In this document: in pieces, positions 1-13,783 of the stretch | How the letters are laid out: every line of letters starts with the position of its first letter | Numbering within the stretch: the stretch's first letter is position 1 | Source: Takifugu bimaculatus | Taxonomy: Eukaryota; Chordata; Actinopteri; Tetraodontiformes; Tetraodontidae | Length of the DNA stretch: 64,000 bases | Direction: 5' to 3' | Assembly: GCA_004026145.2 (NCBI GenBank) | Contig: CP034975.1 | Coordinates: forward strand, 9,767,418 to 9,831,417 | Position numbers and translations under genes: made by a program | The notes under the pieces: model-generated | Databases searched by the model: none | Told to the model about the DNA's origin: nothing | Seen by the model: only the letters and a program-made list of their open reading frames with translations

Positions 1-3000
1 AGAGCAGGGTCTGGACAGCCAGCTCTCCTGTATCGGGGCTGCAGGGCCGTAAATCCACTGGCTTTATTTACTGCCTCTCAGACTTATGAATGTTAAGATA
101 TTTGACGCCACCCCTGGCCCCATAATTCTCCAGGCCTGGAGACTTTTGGCGGAGGTTTTGAATTTCGACGTATAATTACCCGTATTTTTTTTTAAAAAGG
201 AAGAAAAGTGCGTGTTGGGGGGGAACATAACACCGAGCATCCACCACTGTGAAAAAAGACGCTCCCAGAACCCGTGGCAATTCTACCACAAGACGGCAGG
301 AAGGCTTTGTGTGGTTGAAACAATAGCTTTTCTCCCATTTTTCTGCCTTTGTTTCAGTCGTGCTGCAGCGCCGGGATCGCTCACATCGCCACAGATTCAC
401 CTTTCAGGGAAGGAAGGGGGGGGGCAAAATCATATGACCCGACTATACTTGCTTTATCATTTTTAAAAGGGCCAAATAATGGAGGATTTTCTGGCCAGAT
501 TATTGTAATGAACATGCGCTTTTGTGCTCACATGCACACGTTTCTGTGGCCTTATCTGTTATAATTGACACAGGCAGACAGTATCTTTCCCAAATGTGGC
601 AGCAGTATAAGCATGACAATGGTATAGCATATGGATTATGTGTGTTGGGCTGCTGTAAATGGATTTTTTTTCTTTTTTTGGAGGGGGGGGTTGCTGTGAC
701 AAGGGGAAAGCTAGTTTAATGCGGATTTAAGGGATAGGGCCCACACCTTATCAAATTGGCTTTACATGTTAATAGGGTCTAATTGGTGTCCGCAGGGGGT
801 TTTGTGGCATGATGCGGCTGCAGTTTGTGCCTTTCGCCACAGTATGCGTTCTGAATTTTGTCAGCAGGTTGCGCTCCTTTTGTCTTGCAAATGACTTCTG
901 TTTACAAAGTATGGCGGAAGCAGCTCCTGCGCGCTCCCATCTTTTTGTGCTCCCTCTTTTCCGCTTTCCCTCCGCTGTTCCTGTCATCCTACGCGAGGAG
1001 AAGGGGAGAGGAAAGGCCCCTATTTTGCCTGCGACTCAATAAAAAGCACAATCTGCTTTGGATTTGAGGAGTTAAGTAAGAGAGAGGGGGGGGGGGCAAA
1101 GTTTGGCACCATTAAACTAAAATTGGGGCCTGCTAGACATTAGCGGCGCATTCTCCGAGCTTAATTAGTCTAAACTGTAATTGTTCATGGTCTGCCAATA
1201 GGAGTAATGCCCAGGAAAAGTGGAGTTGCACTAAATCAGCACAGGGTTTCTAAAACAATAAATCACTTGCATATTTGTGCCGTGATTCAGATGGAGGCTC
1301 GACCTCTCCCATCTCGACATGTGGTAAATTGTAAAGTCAATGAATCGCAGATGTAGGGGTTGCGGTGGCGAGGGTGGTGGGAGGGAGAGGGAGTACAGTA
1401 AGGTTTTGTTAGTGCCTGCTGAATGAATGGAAAAGATTTGCGCAGTAAATATTGACTGAGGAGATGCATATATGTGTGTTTTTTTTCCCCCCTCGGCTTT
1501 AGCGAGCCTTAATTGTCCGACGCTGATGATGTTGGCAGGCTGAGCAGTGCGAAGGCGCTCGTTCTCGCCGAGCTGTCACTCCGCTGGGAATGCCACAGAG
1601 GTGCTGAAGAGCAGAGGAATCAGCCTGCGAGTGTGTTTCTAATCAGATTTTTAAAGAAAAAAAAAACCTGTGTGAAGGGAGTCGCGGCTCGGCTTGAGCT
1701 GGGTGTAACGTTCAGCCTGCAGTCACGTCTGGTTTGAGGCTGAACTCTTTATTTTTTGCCTAATCAAATCATTAACTTCATTGTTTTTAATGCAATAACG
1801 GCCAATCTGATGCCGAGTTTTCGACTTCAGTGTAACAGATTATGCCTGTTACTCATTAAGTGAGAGCAGTGACCCCCCCCCCCCCACCACCACCACTAAA
1901 ACAAATTATTCTCTGAATGGATAAATCCATTTTCACCTCCTGTATCCTTCCCTGCCAGTCAGCCACTGCTCTGCTTTTCTGAGCCTGTGCAGAGAAAAAA
2001 AAAAGGCATTAGTTTAGCAGCTGTGCGCTGGTGCCCCTCTCCCCACCCAGCATCCCCCAGTGTAACCCCCCCACCCTCTCCCAGCCCCCCATCACTCTTC
2101 CTTTCTTTCCCATGCATTTCTGTAGAGCTCAACACAAAGATAGTACTGTACATCTGGAATGCAACTTTTGTCATCTGTTAAATGTAGGCCTGCTCTGCTC
2201 CTGGTGCGCAGGGTTTTTTTCTTTTTTCAGTTGGGGGGGGGGGCTCCCCAAAACACGGTAATCAAATTATTCTGTGTGTGTGTACATGTAGCCAAATGTT
2301 CAGTGTGTGTCCACACAGAGAACACTGTTGAAATGTTATTTATAGCTCTTCCTTGCTAGATGGCACATTTTTGCAGCCAGTTCAACGTGAGAATCACAGC
2401 AGACGTCAGCGCCCGACGTTTCTCGCGTTCATTCAAGCTTCTGCATGCGAATGCACGCCAGCTCTTTAAGATGTATTAGCCCTATGTTGAGTCGAAACTC
2501 TCGAAGGCCAGCACGGGCGAGCCTGCTCGACGTGGCCTCCAGTTAAACCACACGCGTTGACAGCTTTGGAAGGGACGATTTACAGCTTCCGCCTGGGTGT
2601 TCAGACAAGGTTAACGGCTTAAAAAAAGATAATTATTTGAAGCGATCCGTTCCTGAGCCACACTTTACCTTGAAATACCTTTTATTTGACCCAATTACAA
2701 AATTGTACTTGCTTTTATCTCGTGCACTCTTCTGTCAATGAAAATGCACTCGGCAGAAGTATTTCTGGCATCTCTCGTACTTTTCTCCTGTTTTTTTTTT
2801 TTTTTGAATGTGCATATTTCTGAAGGTTCATTCATAGTGGGACCAGAGTGCTTCAGTAGCCAAATGAGTTCACCAGCGGCAGAGTGGGAGGGAAAGCACA
2901 GCATGGGAGGCTGGTGCGGGGGGGGGGGAGCTGGTCACAGAAAAGCGGGAAATGTGCGTTAGGGCTGCGTGTGTGTGCAGGGGGACGAAGGAGGGGGGAG

Positions 3001-5497
3001 GCCGGGGGTCGGATGCACAAAAGCCGCCTGAATGGAGCGCATAATTGCTGTTAATGCTGGGGCAATGAGAGCAGCGACAGTTCCTGGTTAGATGTCCAAA
3101 CAATAGTGCCCTGAGGTTTCACATTTATCTTCCTGTTTTAAAAAAAACAGCAGGGATTGAGCACAGAAGGTGGCGAGTTTCAGTTTTTCAGTCATCCCTG
3201 ACAAGCATTAACGTGTGCGCGGTTTTGGCCCCCCCCCCTCTCTTCCAACTCCACTTTTTGCCCCCCATCCTGCTCACTAATTGCCGCCAAAAAACGCCCC
3301 AACCTCGGCGAGTGGGCCGATGTGACGCTGGAGGAATTCTGGTGGTGCTGGCCTTCTGTTTGGATTGTGGGTTGTGTATGGGAAGGGTCAAAGTGCAGCG
3401 GTGCTGACATGCTTTTCATTGAGAAAGAAGCTTCCCCTCTCACCCATTTTCTTCCCTTTTACAACAACTGATAGGGAGTGCTGGAGCCTCCACTGGAGTT
3501 TCTTTTTTGCTTTCGTTCCCCCTCAGCTTCTGTGTGTACATGCAGGAAGGAGGTGCCACACTGCAATCACAGCTCTTAATGATCATGTCGGCCTAGATAA
3601 TGACTATCCTTGCCAGCGTGCATCGAACACCTGTGGTACACCGGCCTTTTATAGATGTGGTAGAATGCTCTGGAACGTACCTCAGAAGAAGAACATTGCA
3701 CCCTTGCTTATTCCCTTTTTTAACGCCCACTGGAGAGTAAAGAAGTATAACATTTTGGTGTCCTGTTTACATTTTCCAACATACCAGACTAGGAAAAGGT
3801 GTATGAATGTCATTGAAATCTGTAGGAAAATTTGGTAAATCATACTTGTATCTTTATTTTACACTTCAAGGATGCGTTAAGTTCTGTAAGAGGTTGTTTT
3901 TCATGTATGATGGTGACCTATTCACACCAGTAAGTGTAATTCCAAGATAAAATATGTTACCCGAAGTTTCTCCATATTGTGAGTGTTTAAGCGAAATCAT
4001 TCGCGTCTGTTTGCTATCAGACATTTAGACGGCCACATGCAATACATTTTGCAGATGGTGTTTTGTTTTTATACCTAGTTTGTATCTCGTCATCTTATTG
4101 TTGTCGGGAATTTCTCTGCGCAGATAATCTCCCCAAAACGGCTCTGAAGGGATGGGAGCACTTTGTGTCTGCTAAACACATAATGGAGGTGTTTAAGGTG
4201 ATAAAACTCCAGTCGATGTATTTTTAATCAACTAATTAAACTTTCAATTGTAGCAGGATAAGCTCCAAGGAGGAAGCGTGATTGTGTGTGTATCTGTGTG
4301 TGTGGAAAAGCGGACCGAGACCACTAATGAGGCGATCGTCTGCCCGTTTAGTCGTTAAAGGTGGGGGATTCATAACTGCTTGCAAAAGGTGAGGGGGGTC
4401 TTAAGAGCGCAGGCAGAAATAAATTCATCTGCTAATCTGCGGATTATGGTAGGATTTGGAACCGAAAAAAATATTGGCGAGATTACTTCAAAATACACAA
4501 AATGTAACCCCTTAGCGCCGGGCTGGAACAATGCTAGTTTTTCCCCCCCTCCGAACTGATGAACTAATTCCAGTAGAAAACAGATTAAGGGTGAAGTTGT
4601 GTGTTTGCTCTGAAAACCAGCTGTTAGAAACCGATTTACACACAATAATAATGTGTGTCTTGTAAAGAGACAGCTGTCAACTTATGTGCAGCGCTTGATA
4701 ACATTTTACGTAAACAGCTTGTCGCGTCTATACATGGCCTGGGCGTAGCACGTAACCGTTGAGCTATTGTGCAGGTAATGTGGACTGCTTAATTTGTTGC
4801 ACAATATGTGTGGCTGCATGCCTAAATTATTACAAATGCATACTTCTCAAAGCCTCTTTTCCCTTGATTTTAGCCTGAATTCAGGCAAAGACAAACTCTT
4901 TCACTTCTCTCCTTCATGATCGTTCCTCTCTTGGGTGGTGTGTAAGGTCAGGGTTTGACTCATTGAGGAAACTGGCATCCGTCCCTCCCTCCGGGGTCAC
5001 AGTCAAAGGAGGGCCTGCTTTGACGAGCCCAGAGTCGCTGCTGTCTGGACAGTCGCAATGAGGTGGTGGAGGGATGGACAGACACAGGAAGCACGTGACC
5101 TGGGAGCAGATAGGGAGAGGCGTGTCTCAGAGAGGAAGTAATGATCGTCATCTTCCTGTAATTAAAATGCCCTTACTGGCTATTAAGAAAATATCAAACA
5201 CAGTGTCCAGAAATGTGGCTGAATATGTGAAGAACACATCAACCTAGAATTTTTGTGGGATTCATTTATTATTAAAAGATTGATTGTGTTGTTCTATTAT
5301 GTTATTCCAGAAATTTGCTCTATGCTACAAATGAAAGTGACTTTTATAGTATTTTGGTAAATGGAAATTGGTTTGACTTGAAGTTGTCACATTGGAAGTG
5401 ACATCAGGTAGCAGGGGTTGCTTTGGTGTCATGATGATGTATATTAGAGTGCCCTTTAGCATCAGGATGCTTTTTATCTGTCCTTTTACTGCCTTCT
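1..5497. other. Intron sequence, 5' part of the window
   Basis: No exon was recognised here. The stretch is mostly unique sequence with an unusual number of long G or C homopolymers: G9 at 416-424, G11 at 1086-1096, C13 at 1873-1885, G11 at 2233-2243 and G11 at 2918-2928. There is also a T15 run at 2791-2805. The open frame of 157 codons at 3365-3838 has no recognisable domain and no splice-site context, and I regard it as chance. AT-rich unique sequence at about 3840-4900 looks like ordinary intron with scattered homeodomain-type TAAT motifs. Confidence 0.6.
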
Positions 5498-5549
5498 TTA
5501 TCTTTATTGGCAGCCACCCTTAGCATATTTGAAATATCAATAAAGATAA
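5498..5549. repeat. Nested inverted repeat (cruciform-capable)
   Basis: Outer arms at 5498-5509 (TTATCTTTATTG) and 5538-5549 (CAATAAAGATAA) are perfect 12-base reverse complements. Directly inside the right arm is a small palindrome, ATATTT-G-AAATAT. The left side carries a bulge of about 15 bases. Both arms contain GATAA/TTATC, the GATA-factor core. No transposon ends or target duplications were recognised, so this may be a chance AT-rich structure or part of a regulatory element. Confidence 0.55.
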
Positions 5550-8500
5550 GTTTCCAGCTTTGTCATGACAGGTGGCGTCATGCAGTCCCAGACGAATCCT
5601 GCAGACATGTGACAGGTCTAGATTTTTCGGGAGTTACCGGTAAGCTGACATGCCTTGGAGATCCTTAAAAGCAGCTAGGTCATTGTTTTTGGTGCAGATG
5701 TCTGGGTTTTTCACGAAAGCCCTTAGTCCATCTTGGATGAGGCCTGGCCTTCCAAGGCCTGAATCTGTCTCTTCAGGCAGACAGGCAGGCAGGCCTGCAG
5801 CGAGGATGCGGCAGCTGGCCCAGGCCCAGGCGCAGGAATGCTGCGTGTGCTGTTTAAACAGTGGCTTGTCTCATTGCAGGTCTTGAGGAGACAAGAGAAG
5901 GAAGTGGCTGCGTGTTTACATAGCTGAATTGTCCTTTAGCCCCCCTCAGTGTCTAATGCACTTCTGTTCAAACATTCACAAGTGCGCGAGATGACCCCCG
6001 CTGATGCCGGCGTTCACCGCTCTGCCTCTGCTCTCCATCTGAATGTTGTGTTTCTGAGCCGTCAAGCAGTGAAATGCCGATCGCCACTACTTTTTACAGT
6101 GGGTGTTTGCTGCCTCAGCCCGCAGGCTTGGATGATGGATAAAATTTATTCCTGGGCTCAATTTATCACTTTGAGACACAAGGGAAGGATAATAAAAGCG
6201 TGGTAAAGACAGATGAAGAGATGGAAGGCGCTTCATTGCTCTGAGGTCCTGTCCCAGAAGGAACCAGACATTGACACACAGCGGAGTCATCTAACTAATT
6301 GTTGTTTGAATTACCTGTTATGATCTGATGACAAATCACCCGCGCTCTTGCCATCAGAGCGGAAAACGCATCCTGGGATTGGCGTGATCTTTTGCGAGTG
6401 TGTAAACCCGGCTTCAACAAGATGGATAAATGCAATTATTGGGCAGACCTGGCGAGGAGAAAATCCATTTAAAGCCCGTAAAGCTAAGCAGGGGCCGTGG
6501 TTAATTCATTTGGCCAATTTACGGGTGATGTACGAGTGTCAGGGCACATTAGTCAGGCGGGGGAGAGGTGAGTGTCTGTTGGCTCAGGGGGTAGGGTGGA
6601 TGGGGAGGGGTGTCTTCCCCACACGTTAAGACGCTCTCAGGTTGCAGAACAGTCTCCTCGAGACCTTCTCTTCGCCCCTCTTTCCTCGCCATCTCGGCGG
6701 ACAAACAAATGGAGGCTGGATGTGGAAATGACAAAAAGATGGACTGAGTGCACTGGGCGGGAAGGGAAGCAGGATTGCTTTGCAAATGAGGTGGGGAAAT
6801 GTGGCCGTGGTCCGCTGGGCGGCAGAGTGAGTGCTACCATGCTTTGCCATCCCAAGGTCTCAATCAGTTCTTGTCGACTCCTCTACTTCCTGAGGCTTAA
6901 ATCACAGTTGTTTTTTTTTAAACATGTAGCAATTGTGGCCTCAACGTGAGCAGTCATAGCAATTAAATGCCCCAAAAGAGCAGACCCAAAACCTAAAATT
7001 GAAGTTCTAGCTCCAAATATTGTCTTTGAAAACATTTTGTGTTTCTGTGTGGATATAAGTGAAAGGATGACACTGTGCTGAAGGTGAATTTAAAAAGCAG
7101 ATCTAAATGCGGGCGCCAGGATTTCTGTTAATATCGGTGGCGTTAGAATCCAGCATGACCCAAATTAGCTTTGCTCCTTTCTCTGAACTTAAGCAGGGTT
7201 CTAATTACAGTGTTTGCTGAGAGCATGCAAAAGCAACCACAGCATGAGAAAGTCACCTGAGGAATCCCTCTGACCTTTTTCCCGCTATTCTGAACAGTGT
7301 TTGCTTTTGCCACAGGCGGTCACACCTACTGTTTGGCTATCACGAACGCTCTTTGGGCCTAACGTTGTTTTTGACGGTTTTCTTTGTGAGGCCTGACAGT
7401 CATCTGTTTATGAGCTCTTGCGACGCGCTGACATTAGCCAGCTTCGCTTTGCTTAGTCTGTTACTCATCCATTGTGTTACTGGAGCAAAACCACTCGGTT
7501 ACACAAGCAAAGCCATATGCAAAAATGCTGGTTAGTGAGAGGCATCGAGGTAAGGTTTGGTTTTCAGCTGTAGACCACAGCCCAAATCAACGTAGCGTGA
7601 CAAATTGAAAGTTTCAGACCTCGGGCCCTGTTTTTGTTGGAGGGTGTGTGTGTGTGTTTGTCACCTGACTGTCAGGCAGGGAGTTTTAGAGAACCAGAGT
7701 CGGTGTGAATTCTGAGGCAAAGACAGGTGGGAGTGTTGTAGAGCAGCTGAGGGGAAAAACTGCAAAGACCCTCACTCATATGTGAGCCTCTGAGATGCTG
7801 CATCAGCTAGAATTCCTCCCTGGTGGCGGATCACATAGGCGAGCCTTAGTGGAGACTTGTGGTTCAAGACGGAAACATTGTGTGTGCAATTGTGCACGGG
7901 CCTTCCTCTTTAGCTCTTTAGTGTACTTCTACGGTATTACGGTATTCTAGAATTTTAGCGTATATGCTAATTTTCCACATGCTTTTTAAGCTTTAAAATA
8001 AACATGAACTTCAGTCTGAGGATCTGCTCTTTCAGATAACAAAGAAAGAGCCTGGTAACGTTGGAGGTGCTGCTAATGCAGTGTAATACTATTTTGGATT
8101 AGCTCCTTTTGTTGCAAACATTGAGAATTAAAGAATAAAAAAGACCTCTGATAGACAGTTTATACTCCATAAATCCAAATTGGCCAACGTTTTGTGCTCA
8201 GGTCATAGATACAGAAGCTGTCAAATGCAAATGCCTATCAAGATGCATGTAATAACCTTTCTAAATCTAGAAATAATCACCCACATGTTCCACAATTAGG
8301 AATACAAAAACATTGAAGGGCTTTGTAAAGACACAATGATAACAACATGATGTAAAAATGTTCCCCTAACGCTCTCATGATGTTCTAGTGTGCTTGGCTC
8401 ACTATAGAACTGTGAACATTCTGGTATTGAATATCATTGCTGCTCCGGCTGCCAAACAGTGGAATGGCACAACTGGAAAGTTGAACAGGAAACCTCCCCC

Positions 8501-11500
8501 ATCCTCGCTGCATGGTGGGATTGTAGATGTGCCTGGGAGCCATTAATATAAACCCCCGAGGCTTCTCGGGAAAGTTCCAGGGACCCTTGTCCTCTCTTTC
8601 TCTTGACTTTCAGGGATCACATAGAGTGCAGTCTGAAAATCCTGTGCTGTAAAAGCACAGATCTCCTCATCATCGCGCTCTCGCGATGGGCCTACTTGCT
8701 TCTTCCCAGATGCCTGTCCACTCTCATGGGAGAACAACTGCCGTCTGCAGGCCGGAACGGTTCCCTACTCTCTGTCTGGGAAAAAAAAAAAAAAAAGCCA
8801 AAATGGCACGGAGGTTTTTTGATATGCTCCCACAGATCATTTTTCATCCGTAGACGTGCCTGCGCACACAACTGTTCGTGGCGAGCTGCCAGTCTATTAC
8901 AGTCATCAGCAGGACAAATGTTTTTCACTACTGCTCTGTAGTTTCATTCTATCTGGTTTGGTTGAAAATTGATTCAAGCTGGTGAACCAAACCCTTATTG
9001 TTCCTCCTCTTGTGCTTTGGTAAATTTAGAAGTAAACACTGGCCTCGGTTGTCCTCGCTTCACTTTTGATTTACACGGCTTTTTTATTTGCTACCACTGT
9101 CGGAAGTGGTACAGATGTAGCAACGGCCTTAGGTGCAAAAATAAATTATGGGTAGAAAAGGAAAGCCAAAGTTAGCCCCAGCGCACTACTACTGTGAAAA
9201 TCTCCTTTTTTGGGGTGAGCATTTTCCTAAATACACCATTAGTTTTGCTGTAGCACTGTGGCCACCTGAAATCAGAAAAAGACTGATATGGGCCTAGGCA
9301 GCAGTTGGTATTTAAGAAAATGGTAAAGCTCGGGCTCAAACCAGAGAAGAATCTTGATTCTTGGCTGGCTCCCTCAACTGCCTGCAATCGACTCCCCAGC
9401 CAGCAATCGAGATACCGCGGTCTGAAACGCTGGGAAAATCGGCCTCTATTTGTTCACAGTGGTCGCTGGCAAGAGGAGGTAAAAAGAAAAGGCATCAACA
9501 GGGGTGGATGGGTAAATGAGGCTGCTGACACTTAGCAGTTTTTTCCCCCCCAGGAGATCCATGATCCCCAGTGAGAGACCAAATCCCACCCTTTTTTTTC
9601 TTGGCATCACATTTAAAACAGACAATTTTTTACATTTTAAATCGGCCTTGTCTTGTGGTTTCCTCAACTGGGCTGTTGGGAGCCGACTGTTTCCACATCA
9701 GCCAATGTTCTGGACCAGTTGGGATTTTGAGGCAATAAAAATAAATGGGGGTGTAGGGGATATTTTTTCTGGCACCGATCACTGTCCTATCACCCCCCCC
9801 CAAAAAAAAAGAAAAAAAAGAAAATGGTCACCTGCTGATTTTCGTCACGTCTGTGTGATCTCGGTCACCATTCACAAAGCGGGAGGCACATCTGCATGTG
9901 TCCCTACGCTGGTCTCGCACACACAGGCACACTTGTAGAACAAATCTAGTTTTGTCTCCTTTTGTGCGAGCTATAATTCAGCAAATAACATCAGTAATGA
10001 TTCAATCGGGCATAAAGTAATTGAGAGGTGGCCTGCTTGCCATCTGTCTGGCGAGATTACTACTTGTGATTAAACGTTGTGACCTTGCAGCCGTGGCGGG
10101 AAGCGCCAGCCAGGCCCTCTATCTGGCTGGTAGGGGACAAAGTGGTGGGGTTTTAACAGTTCAACCTAGTTGCTAAAGATAGTGCAGGCTGGTGTGACTT
10201 GAGTTTAAGTGGCAGTCTCCTTTACATTGACGTGTGTGTGTGTGTGTCTATGTCAAAACCCAATACACCAAGCCTCAGAGGAGCCCCTGCTGAAGTCGCA
10301 GTGATCCCTGTGTGCATACAGTGTAACCAAGGGAGATGATAGAGGAGCAGGGGCCAGAGAGTGTGTGTCTATGTTTAAGCATGTGTCTGCTGGTGGGGTC
10401 ACGGAGAGCTGAATAGAGGCTGCTGTTTCAACTCTGATTTTATGTGCGGTTTCGTTTTGGTTTCCTTTGGACGGTGTCCAGAGGCTACAGGGCCTGCTTC
10501 TGCTCAGCACTCGGTGCAAGCCCGACGTGAAGGGCTCTGCAAAGGTCTGTGATTGGATTTCAGTCCTGATCTGGTTGTTTTGTGTTGTAAACAGGACATT
10601 AAAGACGGGGGAGATGGCGAGTTAATGAGTCTTTGTGCTGGGGCGTGCACATTGGGGAGGCGGAGGGGGAGCGCTAGTGTGTTTTCAGTCTCTATCTCCT
10701 CCGTCCTCTGTTGCACCCAGTTCAGAAGAGGAACTAAAACCTTTGCAGGACACCGATGACACACAGTTTCACACATCCACAACCGACTGAAAAAGACATC
10801 AGTGTGGTTTACTTTACAGCGTGGGCTGGATGGTTGTCTTGCAATACTTCCACCCAGAGCTCGGAAAAGAAGAATCCTCTTCTTCCCCCAAACAAAAATA
10901 ACCATTTAAATTACAATGGTTATGTTTCCTGCAGCCACAGTGCGGCTGGCAGGACCCAGCTGAGGTGGCACTGGCCTCTGGGGGTTTAGGCCGGAGTCTG
11001 GGCTGGCCTCTGGGGAAATTACAGGGTGGTGAGTAGGAAGGATGGAGCTGAGGCCTGCCTCCACCGCCTGCTGTCAGCCCAGGCAGCTAATGTTGGCAGC
11101 CAGCTAGCTCCTTTCTGTTTCATCTTCAACCTCAGCACGATGCACTCGGGGTAAACATGTTTTTATTTGTTTCAAAGTTCAGTTTCATAGTACAGGGCAT
11201 TTTAGAGGACATGTGACGTTGGCCGGCATGCAGCCGACACTGGCCTTAAGCGACACCCTCAAAAGTGGCCTAGCATTCTTACATTCTCATAACTTTCCTC
11301 CTCTAATCTTTTCAGCCATCTCTTGTCTCCAGTTTCTTTCCCCACCCAGTGGTCCCTCCCCACTCACCCGCTCCTCCATCTCACTATGCGCTCTGATTAC
11401 CTCTCCAAACTGGCAATAAGTTGATTGCTTTACAGAGATGATGTAAGCCCCTGCCCTAGGGTACATCAGGTTGGATTTCTCCTGCTTTATCTTGTAAAGC

Positions 11501-12922
11501 CTAAATTAACAGCTGGTTTGGTTGGAGTTCTCCTGGATCTGACTAAAGGATTAGGCTTGGTTCTCATGCGAGTCAATCCGGTTTGATTTATTGCAGGTCT
11601 ATCAAAAAAGATCAATGGGAGCCCTTTTGAAAGTAAATCCTTAATCGCTCTTTGCACTTACGTGTCATCATTGTGAATTTCTACCCTTCTCTTCTGTCTT
11701 TGGCTCTCTTCTCTCTCTGTTTCTCACTGACTAATTCTTATTCTTCCCTTACACCACTGTCACGTCTCTTTTTATAATTATTCCCCCCCCCTTTCTACAA
11801 TCCAGCCCAGTCCGTGGTAGTAATCTACCCCTGTCGATGGCTGCACGCTGAATTGCTGGATAGATCTTTATTTCCTCTTGTTAGTTATCCATGAAAGCAC
11901 AGTTTTGGCAACCTCTGGTTGTGATCACATCTGATATCAAACCATGTTGCTGCTGCCGCTCATGTTTTTTTCTTTCCATTCCTCATGCTACTTCTTTTTT
12001 CCTTTTTTTTAACAATAAACAGACCCATGAACTCTGGTTGTTTTGGAAAAAATACAAATATTACCTTGTCGTTTCCTTGGACGGTATTGTCAGTGCTAGT
12101 GCGCTCAGGCTGCGCTTGTCTACAGCAGCAACCAATCACAGCAGGAAAACATGCAAATGTATCCAATTGCTGTGTCTTTCTACCGATCAATCATGGTTGT
12201 TGTTCCGTGGGAGTGAAAAATCACCAATTGACTGTAAAAATCACTGTCGACAGCTCAGAGACACCAGTGTTTTCTTTCAAATCCCTTTCCGCGCATTTTT
12301 GGTTTTGGGAAAATGAGCCATTTTAGTCCACAAATGCTGACATCAGACTTAAAGTCGTCATCCTTCCTTGGATGCTGCTTAAGTTTCTGGTGTTTTTTTA
12401 GGTGTGCCTTTACGTGTGTACGCGCCACTGTCGACAAAATCACATAACACTCGAGCAACACCCTGCTGCATGTTTTCTCCTAGACGTTTGTAAAGCGCCC
12501 TGGCAGCTGTTGAGAAATGGGGAAAGGGTGGCGGGTGGGAGGGATTCAAGAACGTGTTCTTCTTCTCTTAACAAGTCTCTCAATTCCTCATTTGTTTCCC
12601 CATTTCAGGGCCTATTTTACCAGCAACAGTAACAATCAGTGTTCGGATAAATGGCGAAACTACAGTGACAGTGCTGATGATGACGTGACCTTTAGCTTTG
12701 TGCAGCGATGCTCCCCCTGCAATTCAGACAACTGAAATGTTTCTGTTTTCCTGGAATCTGTTTTATTCTGAGTAGGATAGGTGCAATTGGGACCGGGAGG
12801 GGGGGGGGGGTGAAACTCGTGGTCGATCGATGTCAAATTCAGGTGTGTCTTCCTGGCATGCTGGCTGTGTTGGATGGCTGGCAGACCTGGAGGTTTGGGA
12901 GGGACTGTGGAAAGGGGGAGAT
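5550..12922. other. Intron sequence, no gene recognised
   Basis: This is largely unique intronic sequence. Notable items are an A16 run at 8781-8796 and a short GT run near 10231-10248. A low-repeat stretch at about 6110-6560 with several TTAAT/ATTAA and GATAA motifs has the look of a conserved non-coding element. An imperfect duplication of CTGGCCTCTGGGG occurs near 10974-11013. The open frames in this interval are short, overlap each other on both strands, and show no domain or splice context. Confidence 0.55.
12799..12810. repeat. G12 homopolymer
   Basis: A run of twelve G lies just upstream of the GT microsatellite cluster. Runs of this length are common in this window and are prone to length error in assemblies. 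Confidence 0.9.
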
Positions 12923-12974
12923 TGTGTGTGTGTGTGTGTGTGCGTGTGTGTGTGTGTGTGAGTGTGTGTGTGTG
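12923..12974. repeat. (GT)n microsatellite, interrupted
   Basis: About 52 bases of GT dinucleotides are broken by single GC and GA units. This is the first of three GT blocks within 310 bp. Alternating purine-pyrimidine tracts of this kind can adopt Z-DNA and are highly polymorphic. Confidence 0.95.
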
Positions 12975-13056
12975 GGAGGGGTGAGATCGACAGGATACGT
13001 GGGAAGGAAGGGCTTGCTGTCAGCCAGCTGGACCTCTTAATCCTACAGCCTTGGGG

Positions 13057-13061
<5 letters not shown>

Positions 13062-13116
<55 letters not shown>

Positions 13117-13124
13117 GTGTGTGT
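13062..13124. repeat. (GT)n microsatellite, long perfect core
   Basis: A perfect GT core of about 26 units is followed by a short interrupted extension. The long cysteine/valine open frames over this block come from reading GTGTGT and are not genes. Confidence 0.95.
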
Positions 13125-13187
13125 CTCATACAGATTTGTCAAGTTTAACACACCTCTGCTCCTCTCTGTGGCCCAGCTGAGCCCACA

Positions 13188-13230
13188 GTGTGTTTGTGTG
13201 TGTGTGTGTGTGTGTTTGTGTGTTTGTTTG
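13188..13230. repeat. (GT)n microsatellite with GTTT units
   Basis: A third GT block with interspersed GTTT units. It is separated from the previous block by about 60 bp of unique sequence. Confidence 0.9.
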
Positions 13231-13580
13231 GAGACGACTGGGATTTCATCCACTCATTGTTTACTGTAGTCCTCGCTTTAACGACACACTGTATATTTAT
13301 GTCACTTCCTCTCACCTCGTTGATGTCGCGGAGGCACCGGGGGTTGGTGCAACACGGCAGTGAGGGGTAGCCCCGTGTTGTCCGTCGGCTGGTGATGTGG
13401 GGGTCATAAATATGGCCTCGCTCTACCCCATTTGTTACTCGGAGTATCAAATGCTTATGGTTTCACACTTTCTCCAGCTTTGCGTAACATGAGAGCAAAA
13501 TAGCTGATTGCATCATCACGTGTCATCCGACACATAGAACATGCTATACAACCACATTCCACACAAGCTTTCTCTCCCTC

Positions 13581-13611
13581 TGTGTGTGTGTCTGTCTCTC
13601 TCTCTCTCTCT
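13581..13611. repeat. (GT)n/(CT)n compound microsatellite
   Basis: A short GT run changes directly into a CT run, giving a compound dinucleotide repeat. Confidence 0.9.
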
Positions 13612-13783
13612 TTTGGCGTAGACTTTTGCATATATCACGGGCTGGCAGGCTAAGAGCTTGGGACTTCCCCACGCCACACTCCAAGCCTTTGATCCTTTGC
13701 TTTGGAGGTAACATCAAACAGAGGCATAGAAAGGCAGCTACTACTGTGAAGTTCAATGTTCAACTTGATGGCTTGGCTGAGGG

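Noticed and set aside
3365..3838. 157-codon open frame on the + strand
   Set aside because: No domain, mixed low-information composition and no splice-site or promoter context. A frame of this length is expected by chance in 64 kb.
13051..13269. Cysteine/valine-rich open frames
   Set aside because: Translations of GT microsatellites.
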